Positions 10,024-20,151 of a stretch of DNA of 64,000 nucleotides are shown here, one piece after another. The DNA lies in the NCBI GenBank assembly GCA_006218045.1, contig VBWB01000005.1:62001-126000 (forward strand), read 5' to 3'. The notes beneath the pieces were generated by a model that worked only from the letters and a program-made list of their open reading frames with translations, had not been told where the DNA came from and did not search any database. Every line of letters starts with the position of its first letter. Position 1 is the stretch's first letter. A program made the translations under genes and the position numbers. The DNA is from Stygiobacter sp. (GTDB lineage: Bacteria > Pseudomonadota > Alphaproteobacteria > Rhodospirillales > Magnetospirillaceae).

Positions 10024-10799
10024 GCCGGCAGATCCATGTATTGCGCGGTCACCGGATCGCTTCGCAGCATGTGCTCGCCGCGCAGCAAATCGGCGGGGGT
10101 ATCGACGCCGACGGTTTCGACGTCGACGGTGACGATTTGAATGGGATAGCCGTGTTCCAGCGTGCGCAACATGTCGATCTGCTCGATCATCTCCAACGGC
10201 GTGCGGCTCAGTGTGCCGAAGGTTTGCAGGAAATGGTGGGAAAAGCCGATGATGCCGGTCTGCTGATACGCGGGCACCGGCCCGTTGGCGCGCCAGCGTG
10301 ACGGGATGGCCGCGCGCGAGAAGAACAAGGCCCGGCCATCGGGGGCGGCACAGACCTTGACGCAATTCGGATCGTCGTGGTCGGCTTCGTTCTGGATGAC
10401 CGAGGCCAGATTGACCACGGGAGAGCGGGTGCGGGCGTGGACCTGGACCATGTCCTCGATCATGGCCGGCGTGACCATGACTTCGTCGCCTTGCACCATC
10501 AACACCAGCGCGTCGTCGGCCAGCGACAGCCCCAGATTGGCGATGGCTTCCACCGTGCGGTCGACGCAGCCGGGATGGGTATCGGCGGTCATCACCGCTT
10601 CTCCCCCCAGCTTTTCGACGGCATCCTTGATCACCTGGTCGCAGGTGGCGACGACGACCCGGCCCAAAGACGGCGCCATCCGGCATCGGTGCCAGACATG
10701 GCCGATCAGCGGCAGGCCCAACATGGGCTCAAGCGGCTTTCCCGGATAGCGGGTCGATGCCATCCGCGCGGGAATGATGCAAATGGGCTTGGCAGACAC
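10020..10799 (-). CDS. KdsB-like cytidylyltransferase (3-deoxy-manno-octulosonate cytidylyltransferase family)
   Basis: GTG start at 10799: VSAKPICIIPARMASTRYPGKPLEPMLGLPLIGHVWHRC, matching the KdsB family N-terminal signature. Confidence 0.85.
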   Translation of the reverse strand: MSAKPICIIPARMASTRYPGKPLEPMLGLPLIGHVWHRCRMAPSLGRVVVATCDQVIKDAVEKLGGEAVMTADTHPGCVDRTVEAIANLGLSLADDALVLMVQGDEVMVTPAMIEDMVQVHARTRSPVVNLASVIQNEADHDDPNCVKVCAAPDGRALFFSRAAIPSRWRANGPVPAYQQTGIIGFSHHFLQTFGTLSRTPLEMIEQIDMLRTLEHGYPIQIVTVDVETVGVDTPADLLRGEHMLRSDPVTAQYMDLPA

Positions 10800-10804
10800 G
10801 ATGG

Positions 10805-11563
10805 TTACGATCCTTGCACTAAAGAAAGCGGGCGGCCCAAGGCGGCGCGCATGGCCACCATGTCGGTGGCATAGGCGATGAAGCGATAGCCGTCCTTTAT
10901 CCGGGCTTGCAAGGCCTGCGGATCCGGGGCGACCTGATGCAGGCCCGGGGCTTTGCCATGTCGGAAACAGGCATCCAGAACCTGCGACATGGCCGTCTGC
11001 ATCTGGGGGGTGTCGAATTGCCCGGGGGTGCCGAGATCGGCTGACAGATCGTAAGGACCGATGAACAGGGCATCGACGCAATCCAGGCTGGCAATGGCAT
11101 CCACATCGGCAATGCCGGCGCGGCTTTCGATCTGCGGCACCAGGACCGGCTGGAAGTCGCGGTTATAGGCGTCGAATTGATCGCCCCAGCCGTTGGCGCG
11201 CGACAGACAGGCGCCGCGTCGGCCAAGGGGGGCATAGAAGCAATGCTGGGCGAAATCGCGGAAGGCGGCGGCGCTGTCGACCACCGGTACGATCAGCCCG
11301 GCGGCGCCGCTGTCCAGATAACGGCGTCCCAGATAGGGGTCGGCGCACGGCAGGCGGACGAACGGGGCGACGCCATGGCGTTCCGCCGCCAGGAAAATGG
11401 CCAGCACGTCGGCGCTGTCGATGGCGGAATGTTCCAGATCGACGGCCAGCCAATGAAAGCCGCAGGCGGCCATGGCTTCGGCGACGGCGGGGGCGGGGAC
11501 GGTGCTCCAGGCGCCGATACAGGGCAGGCCTTGCCGCAAGCGGGTTTTGACTGAGCAGTTCAC
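10805..11563 (-). CDS. HpcH/HpaI aldolase family protein
   Basis: LPCIGAWSTVPAPAVAEAMAACGFHWLAVDLEHSAID...VLVPQIESRAGI...FIGPYDLSADLG. Confidence 0.9.
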   Translation of the reverse strand: MNCSVKTRLRQGLPCIGAWSTVPAPAVAEAMAACGFHWLAVDLEHSAIDSADVLAIFLAAERHGVAPFVRLPCADPYLGRRYLDSGAAGLIVPVVDSAAAFRDFAQHCFYAPLGRRGACLSRANGWGDQFDAYNRDFQPVLVPQIESRAGIADVDAIASLDCVDALFIGPYDLSADLGTPGQFDTPQMQTAMSQVLDACFRHGKAPGLHQVAPDPQALQARIKDGYRFIAYATDMVAMRAALGRPLSLVQGS

Positions 11564-13062
11564 GTGAGTTGTCCGCGCCAGAAATCCATGTCGGGGGGAG
11601 AAAATATATCGCTCCAGCGCAATGGCGGGGGTTGCCGGGCGGTTAGGACCGTCTCCACCAAAGCCGCGGAATCCGCCGTCGGAATGCGCAACGAGTTTGG
11701 CAGAATGTCCACGGCCACGCAACCAGAGGGGATGAAGCGAATCACCGGCAATCCGGCCAGCAACGCCTCGAGCCCGACGGTGGTGGCGGCATACACCACG
11801 GCCCGGAGACCGGCGCTGGACTGCAATGGTCCCGGCGCCCGGCGCAAGGTTTCGGTGGCGGTGAAATCCACGGGAAACAGCGGATGGTCGCGGACCAGCA
11901 CGGTGATGCCGCTTTCGCTCAATGGCCGGGCGGCTTCGATCATCTGGGCCGCCACCCGACGGTCGAACGGCATGGCCAGGAACACCGGACCGGCAGGGTC
12001 ATGATTTTGCCCGGCGGAGGGGGTGAAGCGCAAACTGCCGGCGATCACCAGCCGGTCGGCCGGAATGTCGCGTTCCAGCAATTGCCGGTAGGCTGATGGC
12101 CCATTGGTGGCGATCAGGTCGGGCAACAGGTCCGGGGCGATGTTGCTCATGTTGAATTGCTGGCCGACCACCGAATGCTGGCATCCGATGGTACGAAGAC
12201 CCAGACTGCGGGCCTGGCGGACCAGGGCGCGTTCCCAGCCATGATTTTCCCAGGGCCATGTCACCACCTTCGGTCGGGCGGCGCGAAGCCAGCGCGCCTG
12301 GCAATGAATTTGCCAGGCGATGGCCGCCGCCTGCGCGGTGCCGCCTTCCAGGGCGGCGGCGCGGCGGATCAGCCAGCCCCACGCACCGCGTGAAACGGCG
12401 GCCGAGGGCCGCCATTTGGCGAAAGGCAGGCAGAACAAGGCGTAAAACGGCGATCCCCAGGCATGCAGGCTGACGCTGCCGTGCAGCCGCCGGCCGGCGC
12501 TGGCCGGGGCATCCACATGCAGGGCGCGATAAAGGCCGGGAACATGATTGAGCAATGGGCCGAAATAGGCATCGTGCCCCGCCGCCGTACTGGCCGGATG
12601 GTCGTAGACCAGCATCGCCGCGGCATTTTCCACCTTGGTCGCCTGCCCTTGTCGGCAGGCCAAGGCGGTGCGCCAGGCGAAACGCAGACGGGCGGCATAG
12701 CCCCGCAGCCACAACCCGAGCGACAAGCGCCAGAATCCGGGTCTGGAGCCGGTTGCCTGGACCTGGGGAAGGCCGGAAAAATGTCGGAAAAGCCAGGGAT
12801 CCGGGCAGTTGATTTCGGCGTTTGCCTGCTCCGGCACCGGCTGACCCTGGATCAGCCGAGTCCATGCCATCATCACCCCCAGGTCGGAATTGTTGGGGGC
12901 GGCGGACGGCGCATGGGCGAGAACGGCGGAAGCATCGTCATTCATGGCTTTGGCGGCGTGGCGCCAAACCGGTCCAATCTGGTCGAAGGCATGGTCGAAC
13001 TGGGATGGGGTGATCCAGCTGAGGCGGAGATCAGGCCCCGAGCAATTCAACGCGATGGTCAT
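11560..13062 (-). CDS. Putative GT-B-like surface carbohydrate transferase, uncharacterized
   Basis: C-terminal half WPWENHGWERALVRQARSLGLRTIGCQHSVVG...YAATTVGLEALLAGLPVIRF resembles capsule / CDP-glycerol transferase-type GT-B domains. Confidence 0.5.
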   Translation of the reverse strand: MTIALNCSGPDLRLSWITPSQFDHAFDQIGPVWRHAAKAMNDDASAVLAHAPSAAPNNSDLGVMMAWTRLIQGQPVPEQANAEINCPDPWLFRHFSGLPQVQATGSRPGFWRLSLGLWLRGYAARLRFAWRTALACRQGQATKVENAAAMLVYDHPASTAAGHDAYFGPLLNHVPGLYRALHVDAPASAGRRLHGSVSLHAWGSPFYALFCLPFAKWRPSAAVSRGAWGWLIRRAAALEGGTAQAAAIAWQIHCQARWLRAARPKVVTWPWENHGWERALVRQARSLGLRTIGCQHSVVGQQFNMSNIAPDLLPDLIATNGPSAYRQLLERDIPADRLVIAGSLRFTPSAGQNHDPAGPVFLAMPFDRRVAAQMIEAARPLSESGITVLVRDHPLFPVDFTATETLRRAPGPLQSSAGLRAVVYAATTVGLEALLAGLPVIRFIPSGCVAVDILPNSLRIPTADSAALVETVLTARQPPPLRWSDIFSPPDMDFWRGQLT

Positions 13063-14906
13063 GACGCTGGTGCCGGATCATCCAACCGGCCCAGTTCCAC
13101 CATGCGGCGGAAATCAGGCTGACGTTGGCATAACGCATCGAAGCTGCCGGCATCGACGATGACACCTTGGTCCATCAGGATGATGGTGTGGCAATGACGC
13201 ACGGTGCTCAGGCGGTGGGCGATGATCAGCAGAGCCTTGTTTGCGCGGACGTTTTCCAGGGCACGGGATATCTTGTGCTCGGTTTCATTGTCCAAAGCCG
13301 AGGTTGCTTCATCCAGAACCAGCAGATCGGGGTCATGATAAAAAGCGCGGGCCAGCCCCACACGCTGGCGTTGACCACCGGACAACCGCGATCCACCTTC
13401 CCCTAGACGGGTGTCCAGGCCTTGCGGCAGGGCGGCGACGATATCGTCAAGTTCGGCCAGACGAAGGGCGGAGGCCAGCCGATCGGTATTGATGTCGCCA
13501 TCCTGCACGCCGAAGGCGATGTTGCGGCGCAAGGAATCGTCAAGGATGAAAATGGATTGCGGCACAAAGCCGACCCGTAGGCGCAGGGACTGAACCGCCT
13601 GTGGGTCGGCCTGTCCATTGATCTGCACCTGTCCCGATTGCGGCTCCAGCAGGCCCAGGACCACGTCGGCCAGAGTGGTCTTTCCCGCCCCCGACCGACC
13701 GACCAGGGCGACGGTCTGGCCCCAGCGCAAATCCAGATCAATCGCCGACAAGGCCGGCTTGTCGCGCCCCGGATAGGTATAGCCCACCTTGGTCAGGCGC
13801 AGACTTTCGATGCGCGGCACCACCGATGGCGGCGCAACGCGGCTTTGACGGGCACCGGTGATGGTGCTCCAGTCGGTGTGCAGGGCGGCGACGGCGGCGA
13901 CGCCTGACTTGATGGTGCTGTGCAGGTTGAGCAGGCGGTTGGCCGACGGCATCAAGCGGATGGCGGCGGCGCCGAACACCCCGACCACAGCCAGCAAATC
14001 CCCGGGATGGCGCTGGCTGAGCACCACCACCGCGGCCAGGATGGCCAGCACCATCAGGGTTTCCACATAAAGCCGGGGGGCGAAGGTGGACAGGCTTTGA
14101 AAGCTGCGATAGCGGGCGGTGTTCAGCAAGAGGCGGCGGAAATTGCCGACGAAATGCTCTTCGCATTGCAAGATCTTGATGTCCTTGATCGCCCCGACCG
14201 CTTCGCGGACGTTTTGCAGGACCATTTGCGACCTGTCGTTGACGACCACACCCCAGCGGACCAGACGCGGCCCCAGGACCAATTGATAGGCGACGATCAG
14301 GCCGCCGAGAAATCCGCCCATGGCCACGGTCAGCAGCGGTTCCAGCGACAGCAGGAAACCCAGCAGGGCAAGGATGACCAGCATTTCCAGCAGCAGGTTA
14401 AGCAGTTGCAGCAGGCCGTTGACGAAGACCTGAATGGCCGATTCCGTCAGGTTGCGCTGGATTTCGGCGCTGTTGCGCGAGGACAGGAAAACATAGCCGC
14501 CCTCGAGATAGGTGGCGAACAGGCCGGCGGTGAACAAGGCGTGCTTGCGATAGGCGAAGGCCGACTGAAAATAGCCGAGTAAAAACAAGGTGGCGTTCTT
14601 GAACAGAAAGAACAGCGCCAAGGCTAATCCACCCAATGGTATCAACCGGGCGTGATCCAGCCCGGCCAGGAGCGGCAGGCGCGAAAACCAATTCGGCAAG
14701 GGGAGGGCCGGATTGGTGATCATCTGCAACCACGTGAACAGCATGCCTACCCCGAGTGTCTCCAGGGCGGCGATGACCCCCATGGCGATGAAGAGGGGAA
14801 GCAGTTGCCAGCGGGTGCGGCGGTCGAGAAACGACCAGATCCGTTTCACGTGATCGGACAGGCCGGACCGCAGAGCTTTTGGTGGTGGGGGCGTGATGGC
14901 GTTCAC
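13059..14906 (-). CDS. ABC transporter, fused permease and ATP-binding domains (MsbA-like exporter)
   Basis: Walker A GRSGAGKTTL, signature LSGGQRQRVGLARAF, Walker B LLVLDEATSALD; N-terminal TM domain; GTG start. Confidence 0.93.
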   Translation of the reverse strand: MNAITPPPPKALRSGLSDHVKRIWSFLDRRTRWQLLPLFIAMGVIAALETLGVGMLFTWLQMITNPALPLPNWFSRLPLLAGLDHARLIPLGGLALALFFLFKNATLFLLGYFQSAFAYRKHALFTAGLFATYLEGGYVFLSSRNSAEIQRNLTESAIQVFVNGLLQLLNLLLEMLVILALLGFLLSLEPLLTVAMGGFLGGLIVAYQLVLGPRLVRWGVVVNDRSQMVLQNVREAVGAIKDIKILQCEEHFVGNFRRLLLNTARYRSFQSLSTFAPRLYVETLMVLAILAAVVVLSQRHPGDLLAVVGVFGAAAIRLMPSANRLLNLHSTIKSGVAAVAALHTDWSTITGARQSRVAPPSVVPRIESLRLTKVGYTYPGRDKPALSAIDLDLRWGQTVALVGRSGAGKTTLADVVLGLLEPQSGQVQINGQADPQAVQSLRLRVGFVPQSIFILDDSLRRNIAFGVQDGDINTDRLASALRLAELDDIVAALPQGLDTRLGEGGSRLSGGQRQRVGLARAFYHDPDLLVLDEATSALDNETEHKISRALENVRANKALLIIAHRLSTVRHCHTIILMDQGVIVDAGSFDALCQRQPDFRRMVELGRLDDPAPAS

Positions 14907-16050
14907 CTCAGACCGGGGAAGTTGCGGTAATACATGGCACGCAAGGTGGGGTCGACATCAAAGACAAAAGTCTTGAGACCGAAGCTAGGGCTTCGACCGT
15001 CGTACTGAAGCCCGACGTCAACGCATAGGATGCCGCCAGCATCAATTCATAAGTGTCGTCCGTGGCGATGGTCGGATTGGCCGATGCACCCGCCAAGATT
15101 TCAGTAAAGAGGGCGTTATCCTCTTGCGAACGACCGTGCTTCATCTTGACAAAGACGCGCCGCTCCTGGAAATGGGCGGCAACATCACAAACGACGCGGC
15201 GTGTCTTTAGCATTTTGACAGCGGCCATGGCCAGAAAGATAATGTCCTTGCACCGCTGCTGCACGCTGCCGATACGTTGTCGCACGTCATGGGGCCGGAA
15301 CGGCCCGGTGGGGATGATCTTCATGCCTGGGGCCCAACTGTTGGCGTAATAGCGGGTCAGATCGCGACCAAAGGTGAAATAAACGTCGAAATCCACCTCG
15401 CGCCACATATGAACATAGGTGTTGATGGGCAAACCATGGGCCATGCCGATGCACCGGCGGCCGGGTTTGCACAATTCAAGGTTGTGAACGGTGTGCTCGG
15501 ATGAATAGTCGCCGCGGTGCCGGATGATCTGATTGACGGCGTTGGACAGCGCCAGGAACTTGCGGTCGGGAGTAAACGGCGGCAAGGGTGGGGCCAGGAT
15601 ATCGGCCAGTTCCTGCAATAACGGTGGGGCGCCGATCAGTCTCCAACTATCGGCTGGGCGGTTTTCGCTCAACCATTCGACCGTCAGGTAAATGGGGGTG
15701 AGCGAGCCGACGGTGCCGGTCGTGGCCTTACGGAAGGCATAGGAATATTGCGCCGCCAGCGGGTCATCGGCGGGCAGATCGAAGCGCCGCCACAATTCGC
15801 TTTCGGCACGGTGATGGACGTCGTTGTAGAAACCACCGCGACCGGGCATCCGTTCGTGCCAGGGCAAGCCGGGAATCTCGGCAATGTCATCGACCCAGGC
15901 CAAGCGGACCAGAAGGGCGGCCAGTCGGTTGAGCACGGGGGCGAACAGACGCAATCTGGCCCAGACGCCCAAAATGGTGACCGGACGGCGACGCACCACA
16001 TCGGCCAGCAATGGCCAGATGGAAAGCTCGCTCAGCACATAGACATTCAT
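14903..16050 (-). CDS. GT-B-like (CDP-glycerol transferase-like) protein with probable C-terminal frameshift
   Basis: MNVYVLSELSIWPLLADV...CIGMAHGLPINTYVHMWREVDFDVYFTFG...MLAASYALTSGFSTTVEALAS, then garbled to the TGA at 14908. Restoring one G gives GLKTFVFDVDPTLRAMYYRNFPGLR* ending at 14903, overlapping the next GTG (GTGA). Confidence 0.6.
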
Positions 16051-16055
16051 GCGGA

Positions 16056-17057
16056 TCAAGTGTTGTAGGTCTCCGGCTTGTAACGTCTCAGATTGTCGGC
16101 TTGGCGGAACCATTCGACGGTTTCCGCCATGCCGCGGTGAAAACCGTCCAGCCCACCATAGGCGGGGGTCCAGCCGATCAGTTCGGCGGCTTTGGCGTTG
16201 CATGCCCACAGCCGATCGACTTCGCTGCCGGCGGGGCGGAAGCGGGCTTCGTCGGTTTCGATTTCCAACGGCAGGCCGATGATGTCGGCAATGGTGCGGG
16301 CGGCATCGCCGACGGAAATCTCGAAATTGCTGCCGATATTGATCACTTCACCGATGGCCCGCTCGCTTTCCGCCATGGCGATGAAGCCGCGGACCACGTC
16401 CTTGACGTAATTGAAGTCCCGGGTCGGGGTCAGGGCGCCCAGCCTGATGCGGCAGATGCCGGACAGCATCTGGGTGATGATGGTGGGCAGAACCGCACGG
16501 GCCGACTGGCGGGGGCCATAGGTATTGAAGGGTCTGATCACCGAAACCGGGGTGGCAAATGACCGGTGGAAGGCAATGGCCATCTGGTCGGCGCCGATCT
16601 TGCTGGCGGAATAGGGCGACTGTCCGTGCAGCGGGTGGCTTTCGGTGATGGGGACGAATTGGGCGGTACCATACACTTCGCTGGTCGAGGTATGGACGAT
16701 GCGCGCCACGCCGGCATCGCGACCGGCCTGAAGCACGTTCAAGGTGCCGACGATGTTGGTGTCCACATAGGAATGCGGGGCCTGATAGGAATAAGGAATG
16801 GCGATGAGGGCGGCCAGATGCAGCACCCAATCGCATCCCGCCACCGCCCGGCGGACGCATTCCCCATCCCGGATGTCGCCGGCGACGACGTCGAGATCGG
16901 CTTTGATCCGGGCGTCGCTGTTGTCCAGCCAGCCCCACGAATTGAGCGAGTTGTATTGCACCAGGGCGCGAACCTGAAAGCCGCGGCGGACCAGTTCCTC
17001 GGTTAGGTGGGAACCAATGAAGCCGTCGGCGCCGGTGACGAGGACGCGTTTGTTCAT
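16056..17057 (-). CDS. legB: NAD-dependent 4,6-dehydratase, LegB-like
   Basis: MNKRVLVTGADGFIGSHLTEELVRRGFQVRALVQYNSLNSWGWLDNS...YSASKIGADQMA. Confidence 0.8.
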   Translation of the reverse strand: MNKRVLVTGADGFIGSHLTEELVRRGFQVRALVQYNSLNSWGWLDNSDARIKADLDVVAGDIRDGECVRRAVAGCDWVLHLAALIAIPYSYQAPHSYVDTNIVGTLNVLQAGRDAGVARIVHTSTSEVYGTAQFVPITESHPLHGQSPYSASKIGADQMAIAFHRSFATPVSVIRPFNTYGPRQSARAVLPTIITQMLSGICRIRLGALTPTRDFNYVKDVVRGFIAMAESERAIGEVINIGSNFEISVGDAARTIADIIGLPLEIETDEARFRPAGSEVDRLWACNAKAAELIGWTPAYGGLDGFHRGMAETVEWFRQADNLRRYKPETYNT

Positions 17058-17905
17058 GGGGAATTCCTTGCGTTGGTCAAAGTCTGGCGCACCACGGTCA
17101 GATAATCGCGTGCCGCCGCCACATCGTCAGCCTGGCGGGCCGCTTGAAGAATGAAGTCGCCCGCATACCCCGCGGTCAACAGCAGGCGGAACACGTCGTC
17201 AAGGCGGGTTTCGCCACTGCCCAGCGGGACCGAGTAATCCTTGCGGGTGCAGTCCTTGACATGGACATTGCCGATCCAGTGCGCATAGACGGGGATTTCA
17301 TCCTCGGGTTCATAGCCGAACCAGGTGCTGTTGCCGGAATCGTAATTGATGCCGAAGCGGGGGTGGTCCACCCGCTCGAGAAAGCGTCGGATGTCGGCGG
17401 GGGGGACATCCACTTCCAGCAGAATAAGGATGCCAAGCTGGTCCGCCAGGGGCAACAAATGATCGAGTACGGCGGCCATGCGGTCATAGGCGCCGTCATG
17501 GCGCAACGAATTTTCCCCCATCATCGGCAACTCGACCATGGGCAGCCCGGCTTCCGCCGAGGCCCGGATCAGCGCCATGGTGGTTTCCAAGGCGCTGGCC
17601 CGCTTGTGTTCGTCGGGACCGATCAGTGGGGTTTCCATGACGGTGTCGCAGCACAAGCCGGCCAAGTGTATGCCCGCCGCCGCCGCTGTATCGCGGATCT
17701 GGCGGCGCCCTTGCGGCGACAGCAGCGGATGGGTCTCCAGGCTGGCATTCTCGATGGTCAGTTCCATGGCCTCATAGCCCAACTCCGCCGCCAGGGTGAA
17801 CTCGGTCGGCCAAAGCGGTCCGGGAAAAGCCTGCACCCGATCGCCGACCCGAGGCAGCAGCCGGCCTTGCATGATACCGATTCTATGGGTCGGACGCGTT
17901 TCCAT
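17054..17905 (-). CDS. Sugar phosphate isomerase/epimerase (TIM barrel, AP-endonuclease 2-like)
   Basis: HRIGIMQGRLLPR...WPTEFTLAAELGYEAMELTIEN...FGINYDSGNSTWFG. Confidence 0.82.
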   Translation of the reverse strand: METRPTHRIGIMQGRLLPRVGDRVQAFPGPLWPTEFTLAAELGYEAMELTIENASLETHPLLSPQGRRQIRDTAAAAGIHLAGLCCDTVMETPLIGPDEHKRASALETTMALIRASAEAGLPMVELPMMGENSLRHDGAYDRMAAVLDHLLPLADQLGILILLEVDVPPADIRRFLERVDHPRFGINYDSGNSTWFGYEPEDEIPVYAHWIGNVHVKDCTRKDYSVPLGSGETRLDDVFRLLLTAGYAGDFILQAARQADDVAAARDYLTVVRQTLTNARNSP

Positions 17906-18939
17906 CAGAATTCCACCAAAGTACGGGTTTGCAGGGATTGGGCCATGGCCAAAGCGATGCGCTGGCCGCCGGCGACCTTGTCCAAGGCGGTCTCGGCCCG
18001 GATTTCGCCCCGGACCACGGCCAGGAAATGGGACATTTCCTCGATAAACATGGTGTTGCGTTCAAAGCTCGGGGCGGCAAAGCAATCGCGGGTGCCCGAC
18101 CGGCAATCATCGATGCTCAGGCTGTTGTCCAACAGGTTCCAGGTGATGGCGCCACCTTCGCATTTGACGACGATGCCGAATTTGACCGGGCGCTGGACGA
18201 AGGATATGGCCAGGGTCACCGGCACCGGGCGCCCCTCCATCCGGTATTCCATCAAGGCGGTGGCGCCGTCTTCCACATCCAGCGGATAGGACGACAGGTG
18301 CCCGCCAACGGTCCACAGCCGGAGCGGCAGCCCGAACATGGCGTCGAGCAGGTCGCACAGATGAACCTCGGTCAGAATGGCGCCGCCGCCAAGATCCTTG
18401 CGTCCGGCGTAAAAGCCGTTGACCGGTTCATAGGGGTGCCAGGACGGCATGAAGGAATTGGCGGTCAGTTCCACCGCTTGCACCGGTCCCAATACCCGAT
18501 CCGCCACCGCCTGGCGCAACCGCGCCACCGAAGGGTTGAAGCGCAGCATATAAGCAACCACCACCGGCGTTGCCGTCGCCGCTGTGGCCGCCAGCAATTG
18601 GTCCAGTTCGGCCCTGGTGACGCAGACCGGCTTTTCCAGCAAGGTGGGCACGCCGGCGGCGATCAGGTCCATGGTCTGGGCGGCATGGCAGGCGGTGGGC
18701 GAGGCGACGACGGCCAGATCGGGGCGGAAGTCGCGCAATGCCGTCGCCACGTCGGGAAACTGGCTGATCGCGTATTTCGCCGTGATGTCGACCGTGTAAT
18801 CGGGTTTGAGATCCGGCCCGATCTCGAAAGCCCGCCCGACCGACCGAACGGCGGCGACGGCACAATCCGGAACCAAGTGACGGAGGTTGCGCAAGTGGCG
18901 TTGGCCGACGCCACCCAGGCCGAGAAACAGGGCTTTCAT
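17905..18939 (-). CDS. Gfo/Idh/MocA family oxidoreductase
   Basis: MKALFLGLGGVGQRHLRNLRHL...PTLLEKPVCV...DLGGGAILTEVHLCDLLDA; paralog of 40883..41908. Confidence 0.88.
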   Translation of the reverse strand: MKALFLGLGGVGQRHLRNLRHLVPDCAVAAVRSVGRAFEIGPDLKPDYTVDITAKYAISQFPDVATALRDFRPDLAVVASPTACHAAQTMDLIAAGVPTLLEKPVCVTRAELDQLLAATAATATPVVVAYMLRFNPSVARLRQAVADRVLGPVQAVELTANSFMPSWHPYEPVNGFYAGRKDLGGGAILTEVHLCDLLDAMFGLPLRLWTVGGHLSSYPLDVEDGATALMEYRMEGRPVPVTLAISFVQRPVKFGIVVKCEGGAITWNLLDNSLSIDDCRSGTRDCFAAPSFERNTMFIEEMSHFLAVVRGEIRAETALDKVAGGQRIALAMAQSLQTRTLVEF

Positions 18940-18942
18940 GCT

Positions 18943-20151
18943 TCAGCACTCCCTCAAGGCAGCGTTCAACACCAGATCCCACAAGGGCGCATCGGGTGAA
19001 ACGGAGCGTTTGACGTAATCTTCCCTGTACTGGCGTTGGGAAACCGCATCCACGTCCAGTATCCCCTGCAAATCAACCGTCTCCGGTTCATCGAACATGA
19101 CCAACGGACGTCCCAGCGCCTGGGTGAAGGCCAGATAGGCGCGATGGTTGACCCAATGTCGGAACAATTGGTCGAGTGAACACAGAAAAACCGGCAGGCC
19201 GGCCATCACGGCATAGCCGACGGCGGTGGAACGATGGGCGATGACCAGACTGGCCCGGGCGACCAATGCCGCCGTGTTGCCGTGCTCGACCCGACGATTG
19301 CCGAACAATCCCATCCGTTTGTCGCGTTCGGCCCGGGGGTTGGCGGCAATCACCACGGTCAAGCCGGTGGCGGCCTCGATGCGTTCAAACAGGCGGCACA
19401 GTTTGGGATAATATTGGTCTGGCGTGATCCAGTCGTCGATCTTCAGGTCGCGTAAATCCTGCTGAAAGCACATGTTTTCGTCGATGAAGACGGCGATGGC
19501 CTGCCGGGGCGGGACGGTGTCGGCCGTGGCCCGGAAAAATTCGTAATCATTGGAATGCGCCCAGATTTTCCGGGTCGAGGCGGCACAAGGATACATGCGT
19601 CGCCCCGCCGCCGATCGCCTACCGCCCAGAACGATGAAATCAACCGGACGAATGCCCAGCCAGCCATGGGGCAGGCGCGCGATCAGGGATCGCAGCGGAT
19701 TGACGCGCAAGGCCAGCAGACGGCGCCATAATTCCACCAAGCGCCCGGCGCCCGGGCGTGTCGGCGCCGCCCCCGGATAAGCGTTATGGGCGAAAACCAT
19801 GACCGGAGTGCCGGCTTTGGCCAAGGCGCGATAAACCCTAAGCCGACTGAGGTCGCCGGTGAATCCCACATGCAGCATGACCAGATCGCAGGCGGCGGCG
19901 GCCTGGCGCAGGGCCGGCAATTGATCCGACCGCTCAATGCGGACCACGTCGGCGGCGGGGGTGGTCGGGGCGGTAAACGCAACATGCGGGCGGGTCAGCC
20001 CCGACACGTCGTAGAAGGTGACCTCCAGGCCCTTTTGCCGACAGGCCTCCGCCCCCAACCGGGCGCGGTCGCGCTGATCCGGCGGGGCTTCGACGACGAT
20101 GGCGATGCGTTTGGTCCGGTTCAAGGCATCACCAGCAGGTTCTGCCCCCAT
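18943..20151 (-). CDS. Uncharacterized surface carbohydrate biosynthesis protein (GT-B-like)
   Basis: KRIAIVVEAPPDQRDRARLGAEACRQKGLEVTFYDVSG...VFIDENMCFQQDLRDLKI...VARASLVIAHRSTAVGYAVMAGLPVFLC. Start uncertain (alternative TTG near 20124). Confidence 0.5.
   Translation of the reverse strand: MGAEPAGDALNRTKRIAIVVEAPPDQRDRARLGAEACRQKGLEVTFYDVSGLTRPHVAFTAPTTPAADVVRIERSDQLPALRQAAAACDLVMLHVGFTGDLSRLRVYRALAKAGTPVMVFAHNAYPGAAPTRPGAGRLVELWRRLLALRVNPLRSLIARLPHGWLGIRPVDFIVLGGRRSAAGRRMYPCAASTRKIWAHSNDYEFFRATADTVPPRQAIAVFIDENMCFQQDLRDLKIDDWITPDQYYPKLCRLFERIEAATGLTVVIAANPRAERDKRMGLFGNRRVEHGNTAALVARASLVIAHRSTAVGYAVMAGLPVFLCSLDQLFRHWVNHRAYLAFTQALGRPLVMFDEPETVDLQGILDVDAVSQRQYREDYVKRSVSPDAPLWDLVLNAALREC

Noticed and set aside
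14908-16209. 433-aa start at 16209
   Set aside because: N-terminal ~53 residues overlap the legB coding region out of frame; MNVYVLSE at 16050 is the better start.
17144-19000. Plus-strand ORFs of 381 and 356 aa
   Set aside because: Antisense to TIM-barrel isomerase and Gfo/Idh genes; shadow ORFs.
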